From Gemmatimonas sp. (GTDB lineage: Bacteria > Gemmatimonadota > Gemmatimonadetes > Gemmatimonadales > Gemmatimonadaceae): a stretch of 64,000 nt of DNA. Below, piece after piece: positions 34,245 to 42,528 of this stretch. The notes under the pieces were generated by a model. That model worked only from the letters and a program-made list of their open reading frames with translations, searched no databases and had not been told where the DNA came from. A program made the position numbers and the translations under genes. Position 1 is the stretch's first letter; the number at the start of each line of letters is the position of its first letter. The stretch spans positions 62,001 to 126,000 of the forward strand of contig NZ_JAJTHI010000007.1 of assembly GCF_021298855.1 (NCBI RefSeq). Reading direction: 5' to 3'.

Positions 34245-34382
34245 AGTGTGCCGAGCGATAGAGGGAGGAGGCAAGGGGTCACGACACATCATGACATGTC
34301 TCGAGCGCACACGTGTCACCGTTTCGCTGCGGATGGTACCTTCCCGATGCGCTCCGCCGTGCGCCGTTGATGCGTCGGTGCC

Positions 34383-36257
34383 TTACCGGCGACCGGTGCC
34401 GGTCGTGTCGGTGAGGGCCCGCAGGAACGTCACGAGGTCGCGCTGCTCACCCGCCGTGAGGTTGAGCGGGTCGGGGGGCAGCGTCTGATTCTCGAGGGCG
34501 ATGCCGATGCCCGCCCCGCCACCACGGTTGTAGAAGTCGATGACCGACTCGAGTGTGGGATAGGCGCCGTTGTGCATGTAGGGCGCCGTGAGCGCCACGT
34601 TGCGCAGCGACGGCGTGCGAAAGGCGTACTTGTGCGGCTCGGCGCGGGAGAGGCGATAGCGGCCCACATCGGGATCCACCGAGCCGCGCGCCGTGACCGC
34701 ACGCACGGGAGTGCCAAGCACCTCGACCTCCGACTTCTGGTACATGGGCGGCACGGTGCCGGTGGTGAGCGGCAGGAAGTGACAGGTGGCGCACTTGCCC
34801 TTGCCCACGAAGAGGTTGAAGCCACGACGGGCCTCGAGGGTCAGCGCGGCGACCTCGCCACGGAGCGCGCGATCCACGGGTGAGTCGAGACGGGTGAGGC
34901 TGCGCTGATACGCCGCGAGCGCTGAGCGGAGGCGCGCGGCGGTCACGTCGGCGTCGCGACCGACGGGGGGGCTGCCGGTACCGGCGAACGCGGTACGGAA
35001 CCGAGCGGCGAGCGCGGGATCGCGCGCCAGCAACGCCGCCGTGGCGTCGAGACTGCCGTGCATTTCGTCCACGTTCTCCACGACATCGGTGACCTGGTCT
35101 TCGAGGTAGGTCGTGCGGAGGTCGGAGAACACGCCCAGCTGCAGTCCGCTGTTGATCACGGTGGGTGTGTTGCGGGCAAGCGGTGCCCCGCCACGCGCCG
35201 TGTTCACGCGCCGGCCGTCGGTGAACGCCTGCTCAGGCACATGGCATGAGCTGCAGGCGCGCCGCCCATCACCGGAGAGGCGCACATCGTGAAACAGCTG
35301 ACGGCCAAGCGCCACCGTCTCGCCGTTCGCGGGTGTGGTATTGAGCGGAGCGAACGCGAGCACGTCGAAGGCGGCCGAGTCGAATACCGACGCCGCGTCC
35401 ATGCGGAAGGCCCGACGTTCGGCGGGCGTGCCGATCCCGAGCGAAACCCGCGTGTCGCGCAGGGCGCGGGCCAGTGGGTTGCCGTGCGTGACGATGAAGG
35501 CGAAATGATCGAACGCCTCGCGCGTGGTGCCGGCCTGCAGCGTGGTGCGCGCCGCGGCCATGACGCTGTCCAGCGTGGCCCACGCCGGCGTATCGGCCCG
35601 ATACGGCGCCAGCGAACGCGCGACGCCCTCCAACGCCGCGTCGGCTTCGCGTAACGCGTGGCCCGCGACGGGCGAATCGAACCCCGCAAGCCCCAGCGTG
35701 CCGATGCGCGCCAGCTCGAGCTTGGCGGCATCCCAGATCCGATCATCGGTGGCGCGCTGGGCCTGCATCATGGTGCGGGCGCGGGTCACGAGCTGCCGCA
35801 ACGTGGCTGTTTCCTGCCGCACCGCATCCTGTTCACCAAGCGGATCGTCGCCGTACAACGACTCCTCGATCACCTGGAACCCGGTCGGCGGGAACACCGC
35901 CTCCGGCCCTTCCGATTCCTCCACTTCCGGCAACGCCGGCCCGTTCATGCTCCTGGAGGTGGAGGGGACATAGTACTCGAGCCCCACCTCGACATGTTTG
36001 TATGCCCGGCGCGCGGCCACGAAGGCCGCGCGGGCACGCGCCACGGACTCCGGCGTGGACAGCGTGGCGGCCGTATCAAGCTGCGCGACCCGGTCGGCCA
36101 GCGTGTCCACGTGGGCACGCCAGATGTCCAACGTGTGGGCCGCACGCACATCACCTCCGCCAGCGGGCGCGGAGGCGATGGGGGCGTCGGTTGAGGGCGT
36201 GCGTTCGCACGCGCTCAACACGACGAGGACACTCACGGAAATGGCACGAACCCACAT
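34383..36257 (-). CDS. Dihaem cytochrome c peroxidase-like lipoprotein with N-terminal helical domain
   Basis: The 624-residue product has a lipoprotein signal (VVLSAC, Cys17). Residues 30-300 are a helical domain recalling imelysin/EfeO-type periplasmic proteins (RAAFVAARRAYKHVEVGLEY); the resemblance is modest. The C-terminal part is a dihaem cytochrome c peroxidase/MauG domain with C335-S-S-C-H339 and C489-A-T-C-H493, plus HNGAYPTLESVIDFYN. Such proteins reduce peroxide or oxidise partner proteins. It follows the PhoX-like gene by 17 bases, so the two form an operon. Fused CCP proteins of this layout are familiar in Bacteroidota. Confidence 0.85.
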   Translation of the reverse strand: MWVRAISVSVLVVLSACERTPSTDAPIASAPAGGGDVRAAHTLDIWRAHVDTLADRVAQLDTAATLSTPESVARARAAFVAARRAYKHVEVGLEYYVPSTSRSMNGPALPEVEESEGPEAVFPPTGFQVIEESLYGDDPLGEQDAVRQETATLRQLVTRARTMMQAQRATDDRIWDAAKLELARIGTLGLAGFDSPVAGHALREADAALEGVARSLAPYRADTPAWATLDSVMAAARTTLQAGTTREAFDHFAFIVTHGNPLARALRDTRVSLGIGTPAERRAFRMDAASVFDSAAFDVLAFAPLNTTPANGETVALGRQLFHDVRLSGDGRRACSSCHVPEQAFTDGRRVNTARGGAPLARNTPTVINSGLQLGVFSDLRTTYLEDQVTDVVENVDEMHGSLDATAALLARDPALAARFRTAFAGTGSPPVGRDADVTAARLRSALAAYQRSLTRLDSPVDRALRGEVAALTLEARRGFNLFVGKGKCATCHFLPLTTGTVPPMYQKSEVEVLGTPVRAVTARGSVDPDVGRYRLSRAEPHKYAFRTPSLRNVALTAPYMHNGAYPTLESVIDFYNRGGGAGIGIALENQTLPPDPLNLTAGEQRDLVTFLRALTDTTGTGRR

Positions 36258-36274
36258 GGTGCGTGTCCGGGGCG

Positions 36275-37741
36275 TCAGCGGGGGAGTCCCTTCACCACGA
36301 CCATCATGCTGGCCTGATTCTCGGTGGGGCGCAGCGTCCCCCCGTCCACGCCACGATACTTGTCGGCCCGCCACGAGTGTGGCTGCAGCGCGATGATGAA
36401 GGTGTCGTTCTGGCCAAGCATGGGCGACACGTCGATCATGGCGCCATACTCCCAGCCGGCCTTGCCGGCCGGACGCGCACCCACGGCGTTGTACAGCGCG
36501 GCATCGGGCTGCGTGCGGCGGTGATCCATCTCCAGCACCGGACGCATTTCGCGCGTGGCGATGTTGTACTGGTAGATGTAGGCGTCGTGGGTCTCGTCGC
36601 CGTACCCGTTGTCATCTTCCTGGATGTAGAGGAAGTTCTGCCCCACGTACACGTTGTCGGGGTTCTGGAACAGGCGGGCGGGGCCCGTGCGGTCATCCCC
36701 ATCGGCAATCACTTCCAGCGTGCCGCGCAGCGGATCGGCCTCGCTGAGGCGCAAACGGTAGGCACGGCCATACTTGGTGCGCCCGTAGTCGGCGTTCACA
36801 CCGGTGTTGTTCTGCCCGGTGGCCACGAAATACAGCTCGCGGTTGTTCGCGGCCGACCCCTTGCGGTAGTCCACGTCTTCCACGCGCGCAAAGCGGATGG
36901 CGTTGAGCGTGGCGCCTTCCTGGTTGATCTGGCGGCCGGTCAGGGTGCGTTGGTTGCGCACCTGGCGGAACTCCACCGGATACGACTGCCCCACTACCAT
37001 GTCGCGCTCGCGCGTGTTGTTGTCGCTCCGCGCCAGCACGTACAGGTTGCCGTTGTCGAGATCGCCGACCGTATTGGACAGGTACATGGCCACCTGGCCG
37101 CCTTCCACGCCCGAGTCGTCATCGCCGATCACGATGACCGTGCGGTTGGGGTACGCCACCTTCGGCAGCGGCACCGCGTTTTCGGTGTTGAAGCGCCCGA
37201 AGCCGGCCAGGTACTTGGGCGTGTTGGCCGGGCCCTGCGGATCCACGGCCAGAATCTCCGACTCCTCATTGCTCTCGCCGGCCGTGATGAAGGCACTGAA
37301 CCCGTGCTCTTCCACCGTCGCGAGCGTCGCCGAGCACAGGCGGTACCGGCCGGCGGTGGAGTTCACCACGTAGTCGCCCGACAGCGGTTTGAGCTCACGA
37401 TCGAAGCGGACACGCGAGACCGCGAAGTTGTCCTCGTGGTTGGTGAGCAGGGTGAACGATCCGTCGGCGTTGCGGATGAAACCGGCGCCGTCGGCCGACC
37501 CGCCGAAGACGAAGTTGGGGGAACCCGGCAGTCGGTCATCGCTGCTGACGAGGCCATAGATCTCGACGCCGGACACGAGCGACCGGAGGAGTGGCGGGGT
37601 GACCGACTGATTCCGGAGGGCAACCGGGGCCACCGTCTCGTTGGGAGTGGCGATCCCGTCGCCGTCGTCGCCGCACGCAGCGAGCGCAAGGCCGCAGGCG
37701 GCGGTGAGCAAGACACGGGAGGGGGCGGAACGCGTTGGCAT
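36275..37741 (-). CDS. PhoX-like (DUF839) lipoprotein phosphatase
   Basis: The 488-residue product carries a lipoprotein signal (LALAAC, Cys23). The rest is a beta-propeller-like chain with LLTNHEDNF, GESNEESEILAVDP, GDDDSGVEGGQVAMYL and a late IQEDDNGYGDETHDAY, which fit the DUF839/PhoX family. PhoX enzymes are calcium- and iron-dependent phosphatases active in phosphate starvation. Family members are usually Tat-exported, whereas this one appears to be a Sec lipoprotein. Some DUF839 proteins have no phosphatase activity, so the name is a family-level call. First gene of a two-gene unit with the dihaem peroxidase. Confidence 0.75.
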   Translation of the reverse strand: MPTRSAPSRVLLTAACGLALAACGDDGDGIATPNETVAPVALRNQSVTPPLLRSLVSGVEIYGLVSSDDRLPGSPNFVFGGSADGAGFIRNADGSFTLLTNHEDNFAVSRVRFDRELKPLSGDYVVNSTAGRYRLCSATLATVEEHGFSAFITAGESNEESEILAVDPQGPANTPKYLAGFGRFNTENAVPLPKVAYPNRTVIVIGDDDSGVEGGQVAMYLSNTVGDLDNGNLYVLARSDNNTRERDMVVGQSYPVEFRQVRNQRTLTGRQINQEGATLNAIRFARVEDVDYRKGSAANNRELYFVATGQNNTGVNADYGRTKYGRAYRLRLSEADPLRGTLEVIADGDDRTGPARLFQNPDNVYVGQNFLYIQEDDNGYGDETHDAYIYQYNIATREMRPVLEMDHRRTQPDAALYNAVGARPAGKAGWEYGAMIDVSPMLGQNDTFIIALQPHSWRADKYRGVDGGTLRPTENQASMMVVVKGLPR

Positions 37742-37831
37742 GAGAAGAGGCGGACGAGGTGAGGGGCGATACGCGTGGGACATCACGCGCATTGGACAAA
37801 GCCGTCGCGATGTCTCGATTCACGCGCCGCC

Positions 37832-37860
37832 CTGTCACGCGGCGGTCACGCAACGGCCAC
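37832..37860 (+). promoter_or_regulatory. Pho-box-like triple direct repeat
   Basis: CTGTCAC, CGGTCAC and CGGCCAC start at 37832, 37843 and 37854, an 11-base period with four-base spacers. This is the arrangement of PhoB boxes (CTGTCAT repeats every 11 bases). It lies in the divergent intergenic region between the PhoX-like gene and the Rieske gene, oriented toward the Rieske gene. PhoB control is inference. Confidence 0.4.
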
Positions 37861-37944
37861 GATTGCCCGGGTTGCTGTTGCGGCATCTGCATCGTGACGA
37901 CCTTTGGGCGTTCGCCGGTGCCATCACTCGAGCCGACCCTGATC

Positions 37945-38403
37945 ATGCCGTGCGTGACACGACGCGATGCCATGCGCATAGGCCTCCTTGCCCTGTCCGG
38001 ACCACTGCTCGCGTGCACCGACGCGAGCACGGTGGCCGGTGTTCCGCTGACGACATCACCGGATGATGCCGTCCGTCGTATCGGCGACGTGGTCGAGATC
38101 GACACCACGCGCGTGCCGGCGTGGACCGCCGCTGCCAGCCTCCCCGTGGCCGTCGTGTTTCTGCCGGCGCGCCTCATCGTGGTCCGCCGCGATCGCGACC
38201 AATTCTCGGCACTGTCGGCTGAATGTCCCCACGCCGGGTGTGGCGTGTCCATTGTGGAGCGGACTCGGCTGCTCTGCCCGTGTCACGGCTCGGCGTTCGA
38301 CTTCGCCGGGACGCGCCTCGAGGGTCCCGCGCCCTCCGGGCTGCAACCGCTGGCGGCCACCTTCTCCCGCGCCACCGGCCGCCTGCTCGTTCAACTCGTC
38401 TAG
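37945..38403 (+). CDS. Rieske [2Fe-2S] lipoprotein
   Basis: A 152-residue protein with a twin-arginine-like N-terminus (TRRDAMRIGLLALSG) ending in a lipobox LLAC (Cys24). The mature part is a Rieske domain: C94-P-H96 with C99, and C111-P-C113-H114. Cys94, His96, Cys111 and His114 are the expected cluster ligands and Cys99-Cys113 the usual disulfide. Such small Rieske lipoproteins transfer electrons in the periplasm, but no bc1-type partner is nearby. ATG 37945 was chosen because it starts the signal sequence. It is divergent from the PhoX-like gene. Confidence 0.85.
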   Translation: MPCVTRRDAMRIGLLALSGPLLACTDASTVAGVPLTTSPDDAVRRIGDVVEIDTTRVPAWTAAASLPVAVVFLPARLIVVRRDRDQFSALSAECPHAGCGVSIVERTRLLCPCHGSAFDFAGTRLEGPAPSGLQPLAATFSRATGRLLVQLV

Positions 38404-38541
38404 AACGGGCGGCGAGGGACCAGCCGCGCGAACCCTTTGCGGCACTCGTGCGTAAGGCAGGTGCACGCGGCGGGTGAAGCACGCTTCCCTGTCAGCATTT
38501 GGACCATCAGTCCGGTCCTGCTTCCCAGATCCGGTTCCTCA

Positions 38542-39978
38542 ATGCGTTTCCCCTTTCGCGCCGCGTGCCTGGTTGCCGCGGCGTTTCCGTTCCTGCTCCT
38601 TGTTGTTCCGGCGCTTGCGGCGCAACCGCGTGGTGAGCGCGGTGCCCGCAGCGGTGCCCCAGAGTCCGGCGCGTCAGCCACGGCAGGCGCTGGCGCCACG
38701 GTGCTCCCCGACAGCCTGCTGCAGAGCTCGCTCCGCGTTTTTCTCGACTGCCAGGGGGGCGTGCGCGGCTGCGATCGCCAGTTCTTCGTCCAGGAGATGG
38801 GGTTCGTGAACTGGGTGCGCGACCGTTTCGACAGCGACGTGCATCTGCTGCTGACGTCGCTCAACGCCGGCAACGGGGGCCGACAGATCACCGTCAACTT
38901 CCTGGGCCAGAAGGGATACACCGGGAAGATGGATACGCTGGTGGTGTCGACCCTGCCCAACGATGCCGATGACGTGGTGCGCCGCGAATTGCTGCGCACC
39001 TTCCAGCTGGGACTTGCCCCCTACGTGGCGCGCACGCCCATCGCGTCGCGCCTGCGGCTGACGCTGGCGAATGGGTTCGTGGCACCCACCATCAACCCGC
39101 GGGCGGTCAAGGACCGGTGGAACCTCTGGCTCTACCGTGTGGACGGCAACGTGAACGCCAGCGGCGAGCAGCTGGTGCGCACCACCAACCTCTCCTCGAC
39201 GCTGTCGGCCGCGCGCACGACGGACAAGTGGAAGATCAACGTGGGAGCCACGGGCAGCTACAACGAGCGCGACTTCAAGGTGTTTCAGACCAACCGCACC
39301 AACCCGGCGCTGCGCGATACGGTCTCGGTGGTGGTGCTGCAGCGCGCGGCCAATGCCAATGCGCTCTTCGGCCGCACCATCAATGCCCACTGGACGGCCG
39401 GGGTGAAGATCGCCGGCGGCTTCAGCGAGGTCCTCAACCAGAAGCTCTCGGTGCGCGTATCGCCCGCCATCGAATACAACTACTTCCCGTGGAGCGAGGC
39501 CACGCGGCGGCAGCTCACCGCCCTCTACTACGTGGGGCCCAACTACTATCAGTACTACGGTCGGACGGTGTTCGACCAGGTGGAGGAGACCCGATTCAAC
39601 CACACGCTCCTGCTGGCCCTCACGCAACGGCAGAAGTGGGGCAACACCAACCTCACGCTCGAAGGCTCCCAATACCTGCACGATCCCAATCGCAATCATG
39701 TCACGTTGAGCGGCTTCGTGGACCTGCGCCTCGGGCGCGGCTTTTCTCTCAACTTCCGCGGCTCGGCGTCGCGCGTGCGCGACCAGATCTACATTGCCGC
39801 CAACGCGCAGTCGGAGCGCGACATTCTCACGCAGCGCCAGCAGTTGCAGACGAATTTCCGCTACAACATGAATGTGGGGATCGGCTACACCTTCGGCTCC
39901 ATCTACAACACCGTGGTCAACCAGCGCTTCGGCAACCTGGGCGAGTTGGGACGGCGCTTCGGCTCGTTCGGCAACTGA
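38542..39978 (+). CDS. Uncharacterised outer-membrane beta-barrel protein
   Basis: A 478-residue protein with a signal peptide (FPFLLLVVPALAAQ). Residues 60-180 contain FLDCQGGVRGCDRQFFVQEM, SDVHLLLTSLNAGNGGRQIT and a GLAPYVA motif, which recall a widespread Bacteroidota/Gemmatimonadota family of unknown role. The rest alternates aromatic and polar residues in strand-sized runs ending QRFGNLGELGRRFGSFGN, consistent with an outer-membrane barrel. Function is unknown. Same strand as the Rieske gene, 138 bases downstream; that gap shows nothing recognisable. Confidence 0.8.
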   Translation: MRFPFRAACLVAAAFPFLLLVVPALAAQPRGERGARSGAPESGASATAGAGATVLPDSLLQSSLRVFLDCQGGVRGCDRQFFVQEMGFVNWVRDRFDSDVHLLLTSLNAGNGGRQITVNFLGQKGYTGKMDTLVVSTLPNDADDVVRRELLRTFQLGLAPYVARTPIASRLRLTLANGFVAPTINPRAVKDRWNLWLYRVDGNVNASGEQLVRTTNLSSTLSAARTTDKWKINVGATGSYNERDFKVFQTNRTNPALRDTVSVVVLQRAANANALFGRTINAHWTAGVKIAGGFSEVLNQKLSVRVSPAIEYNYFPWSEATRRQLTALYYVGPNYYQYYGRTVFDQVEETRFNHTLLLALTQRQKWGNTNLTLEGSQYLHDPNRNHVTLSGFVDLRLGRGFSLNFRGSASRVRDQIYIAANAQSERDILTQRQQLQTNFRYNMNVGIGYTFGSIYNTVVNQRFGNLGELGRRFGSFGN

Positions 39979-40002
39979 GTCCGCCGAGGCGACTGCAGCG
40001 GC

Positions 40003-40812
40003 TCAGCTCAGCCCGAACTCCTCGCGGGCCTGCCGCCGCGCGAGGGCCTCGGCCGCCGGATCGGCAATGGCGGCCGCATCGGTGCGCGTCAGCATCATGG
40101 CGTCTTCGCGGCGCTTGAGCAGGGTCCAGAATTCGGCCGCGTCGGCCTCCTGCTCGCTGCCGCCGGGCAGCAGGGCGTACATGGCCTTGTACATGAGACT
40201 GAACGCGAAGAAGAGCGCGAGCATGTCCGGCAGCACCAGCACGATGCGCGTGATGGCGTTGACGTTGGCCACCTGGTCGTTGAAGGCGGGCGTGTTGAAC
40301 GACGCCGTGACCATGCGCAGGTTGATGAGGTAGTTCGCACCGCCCGCCGCCAGATTGGTGGCGCCAATGAGCAGCGCCGCCTGGGTCATGGCCCGGCGCA
40401 CCGTGGGCTCGTCGAGCAGCCGGCGCATCTGCTGTTCGCGCTCCGGCGTGTCGGGGTCGAGCCCCTGCAGGGCAATGCTGCGCGTGACCGGACTGCCCAT
40501 GAGCGCCGTCACGCCGAACACCACGAACGCCAGCAGGTAGCTCGCGCTGTCCTTGAAGGCGAAGAGCGCGCCGTCCACATACCAGAACGCCAGCGCGCCG
40601 CGCATGATCGCCGACGCGCCGCCGTAGGTGGTGATGAAGTTGAAGCGGCGACTGATGACGAAGAGGTCGAGCAGGACCCACGCCACCGGTACCAGCGCCG
40701 CCGTGAGGTACGCCGGGAGGGTACCCAGCGGCGCGGTGCCGTACTTGAGGATCAGCACCGGCGCGGCGGCGCCGATCAGGATGTCCAGCGTGAGCTTGAG
40801 CGACTTCGACAT
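40003..40812 (-). CDS. VC0807-like integral membrane protein
   Basis: A 269-residue protein with about seven hydrophobic segments (LTLDILIGAAAPVLILKYG, LTAALVPVAWVLLDLFVI, and others) and a charged C-terminal tail. The layout and the N-terminal sequence resemble the VC0807 family, which has no known function. I used ATG 40812; another ATG at 40854 adds 14 polar residues. It converges with the outer-membrane barrel gene over 24 bases. Confidence 0.7.
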   Translation of the reverse strand: MSKSLKLTLDILIGAAAPVLILKYGTAPLGTLPAYLTAALVPVAWVLLDLFVISRRFNFITTYGGASAIMRGALAFWYVDGALFAFKDSASYLLAFVVFGVTALMGSPVTRSIALQGLDPDTPEREQQMRRLLDEPTVRRAMTQAALLIGATNLAAGGANYLINLRMVTASFNTPAFNDQVANVNAITRIVLVLPDMLALFFAFSLMYKAMYALLPGGSEQEADAAEFWTLLKRREDAMMLTRTDAAAIADPAAEALARRQAREEFGLS

Positions 40813-40885
40813 GTCGAGGGAATCTCGCCGGGCCTCATGGCCGGCGGTACCCATGCGTCTCGGCGGGAACCGGCCGGCCCGTTCC

Positions 40886-41608
40886 CTACAGTCGACTGCG
40901 GCGCGGCGCCAGCCCCAGCGCCGCGTTGAGCCAGCGGACGAAGGGGGTCATGGCGGCATAGTGCCGCGCCAGCAGCAGCGGCAGGCGCGGACTGGTGATT
41001 TCGTCGTCGGAGAGTGGGGCGCCGGCGGTGAAGCTCTGGTAGCGCAACCACGCGGCGGCGGGATGATCGGCAGCATAGCCACGCGGGACGCGGGTCAGCA
41101 TCCCCTCCTGGTCGAGCTCCCCGAAGCGCCGGCGGAACGCCTTGTCGCCCACGATGTCGTTCCATCCCTCGAGGTCGTGCACCAGCGCGTCACGGATCTT
41201 GTGGAGCGCAGGACGAGGCGGCATCCAGATACCGCCCCCGCAGAAGCACTCCCCCGGGGACAGGTGGAGGTAGAATCCGGCGCCGCCGTGGACGGCTTCG
41301 CTCTGCATGCGGGTGCCGACGTCGCCATGATAGAACCAGCACGCCACGTGCGTCTTGTACGGCGACTTGTCCTTGCTGAAGCGCACGTCGCGGTGAATGC
41401 GGAACGCCGACTTTCTGGGCGAACCCACGATCTCGGGGGCGATGGTCGCCAGATGCACGTCCATCTCCTCGATGAGCGCCGCCAGCGGCGCCTTGAGCTC
41501 CTGCTCGTACTGGGCCCGATGCGCTTCGAACCAGTCCTTGCGGTTGTTCTTCCTGAGTCCGCGCAGGAACGTGAGGGCCTTGGGGGAGAAGCTCGTGAAG
41601 CTGTCCAT
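40886..41608 (-). CDS. DUF2461 family protein
   Basis: A 240-residue soluble protein with the DUF2461 (TIGR02453) sequence: FTSFSPKALTFLRGLRKNNRKDWFEAHRAQYE at the N-terminus, later FRIHRDVRFSKDKSPYKTH and GGAGFYLHLSPGE. Members are widespread, cytoplasmic and of unknown function. It lies 32 bases downstream of the esterase gene. The ATG at 41608 begins the family's conserved start. Confidence 0.9.
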   Translation of the reverse strand: MDSFTSFSPKALTFLRGLRKNNRKDWFEAHRAQYEQELKAPLAALIEEMDVHLATIAPEIVGSPRKSAFRIHRDVRFSKDKSPYKTHVACWFYHGDVGTRMQSEAVHGGAGFYLHLSPGECFCGGGIWMPPRPALHKIRDALVHDLEGWNDIVGDKAFRRRFGELDQEGMLTRVPRGYAADHPAAAWLRYQSFTAGAPLSDDEITSPRLPLLLARHYAAMTPFVRWLNAALGLAPRRSRL

Positions 41609-41640
41609 CGTCTGCTCCGAACAGGGGACGCGCAGCGTCG

Positions 41641-42468
41641 TCAGGGGTGCGCCGGAAAGAGAAAGCGCAGGAACAGCCCCGCCCGTTCCCCCCACGCCCG
41701 TTCATCGTGCAGCGCCCCGTCCGCCTCCATGTAGTGGAGGTCGGTGCCGATGCGCCATCCCTTGCGCAGCAGCATGCGGTACAGGAGCCGGGTGCCCTTG
41801 AGCATGCGTGCCTCACCGGTCCCCACGTCGAGCCAGATGCGCAGGTCGGGACGCCGGCCGCCGGTGGCGAGCTGCCGCACGATCCAGCGGTCATCCCACC
41901 ACACGCTGGGGCTCAGCAGTCCCACCTTGCCGAAGATGGCCGGATGGGTGAGCCCGAGATGCAGACTGAGCAGCCCGCCCAGTGAACTGCCCGCCACCGC
42001 CGTGTCCCGTGCGGTGCGCCGCGTGCGCCAGCTGTGGTCCACCCAGGGCTTGATCTCGTACACCAGCATCTGGCCGTAGCGATCGGCCAACCCGCCGGCA
42101 TCGTGCATGTTGTCACGCGTGGGCGTGAACTCGTCGATGCGATCGCGCCCCGCGTTGCCCACGGCGACAATGATGAGCGGTTCGATCACCCGCGCGTGCA
42201 CGAGCGCGCGCGCGGTGGTGTCCACCCCCCACTGCACGCCGAAGGGGGACAGCGGCAGGTCGTCGAACACGTTCTGCCCGTCGTGCAGATACAGCACGGG
42301 ATACCGACGTTCCGGCTCCTCGTGGTAGCCGGGGGGCAGACAGACGATGACGTCGTGCGGCTGCTCCAGAAAACGGGAGCGGATCTCCGGGAAATGCAGC
42401 AGTGACCCCGCCGTCGCGGGAACGGGCGGGGTCGGGTGCAGCGAGGGATCGAGGCCGGCGATCAGCAC
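41641..42468 (-). CDS. Putative esterase (enterochelin-esterase/IroE-like)
   Basis: A 275-residue alpha/beta hydrolase. It has VLYLHDGQNVFDD, IIVAVGN and the nucleophile elbow AGSSLGGLLSLHLGL (Ser), and a late His in GALHDERAWGER. This is the pattern of the esterase D/ferric-enterochelin esterase group that also includes feruloyl and trehalose-related esterases. No siderophore genes are present, so a siderophore role is not supported. Start is GTG 42468. No signal peptide. Confidence 0.82.
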   Translation of the reverse strand: MLIAGLDPSLHPTPPVPATAGSLLHFPEIRSRFLEQPHDVIVCLPPGYHEEPERRYPVLYLHDGQNVFDDLPLSPFGVQWGVDTTARALVHARVIEPLIIVAVGNAGRDRIDEFTPTRDNMHDAGGLADRYGQMLVYEIKPWVDHSWRTRRTARDTAVAGSSLGGLLSLHLGLTHPAIFGKVGLLSPSVWWDDRWIVRQLATGGRRPDLRIWLDVGTGEARMLKGTRLLYRMLLRKGWRIGTDLHYMEADGALHDERAWGERAGLFLRFLFPAHP

Positions 42469-42528
42469 AGCGGCAGTCTAACGGGACGCGGCGGGTCCTG
42501 CCCACCATGGCGCGGCAGCCAGCGCCGT

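Noticed and set aside
41641-42468. Siderophore esterase assignment
   Set aside because: The fold fits but no siderophore synthesis or uptake gene is present in the surroundings.
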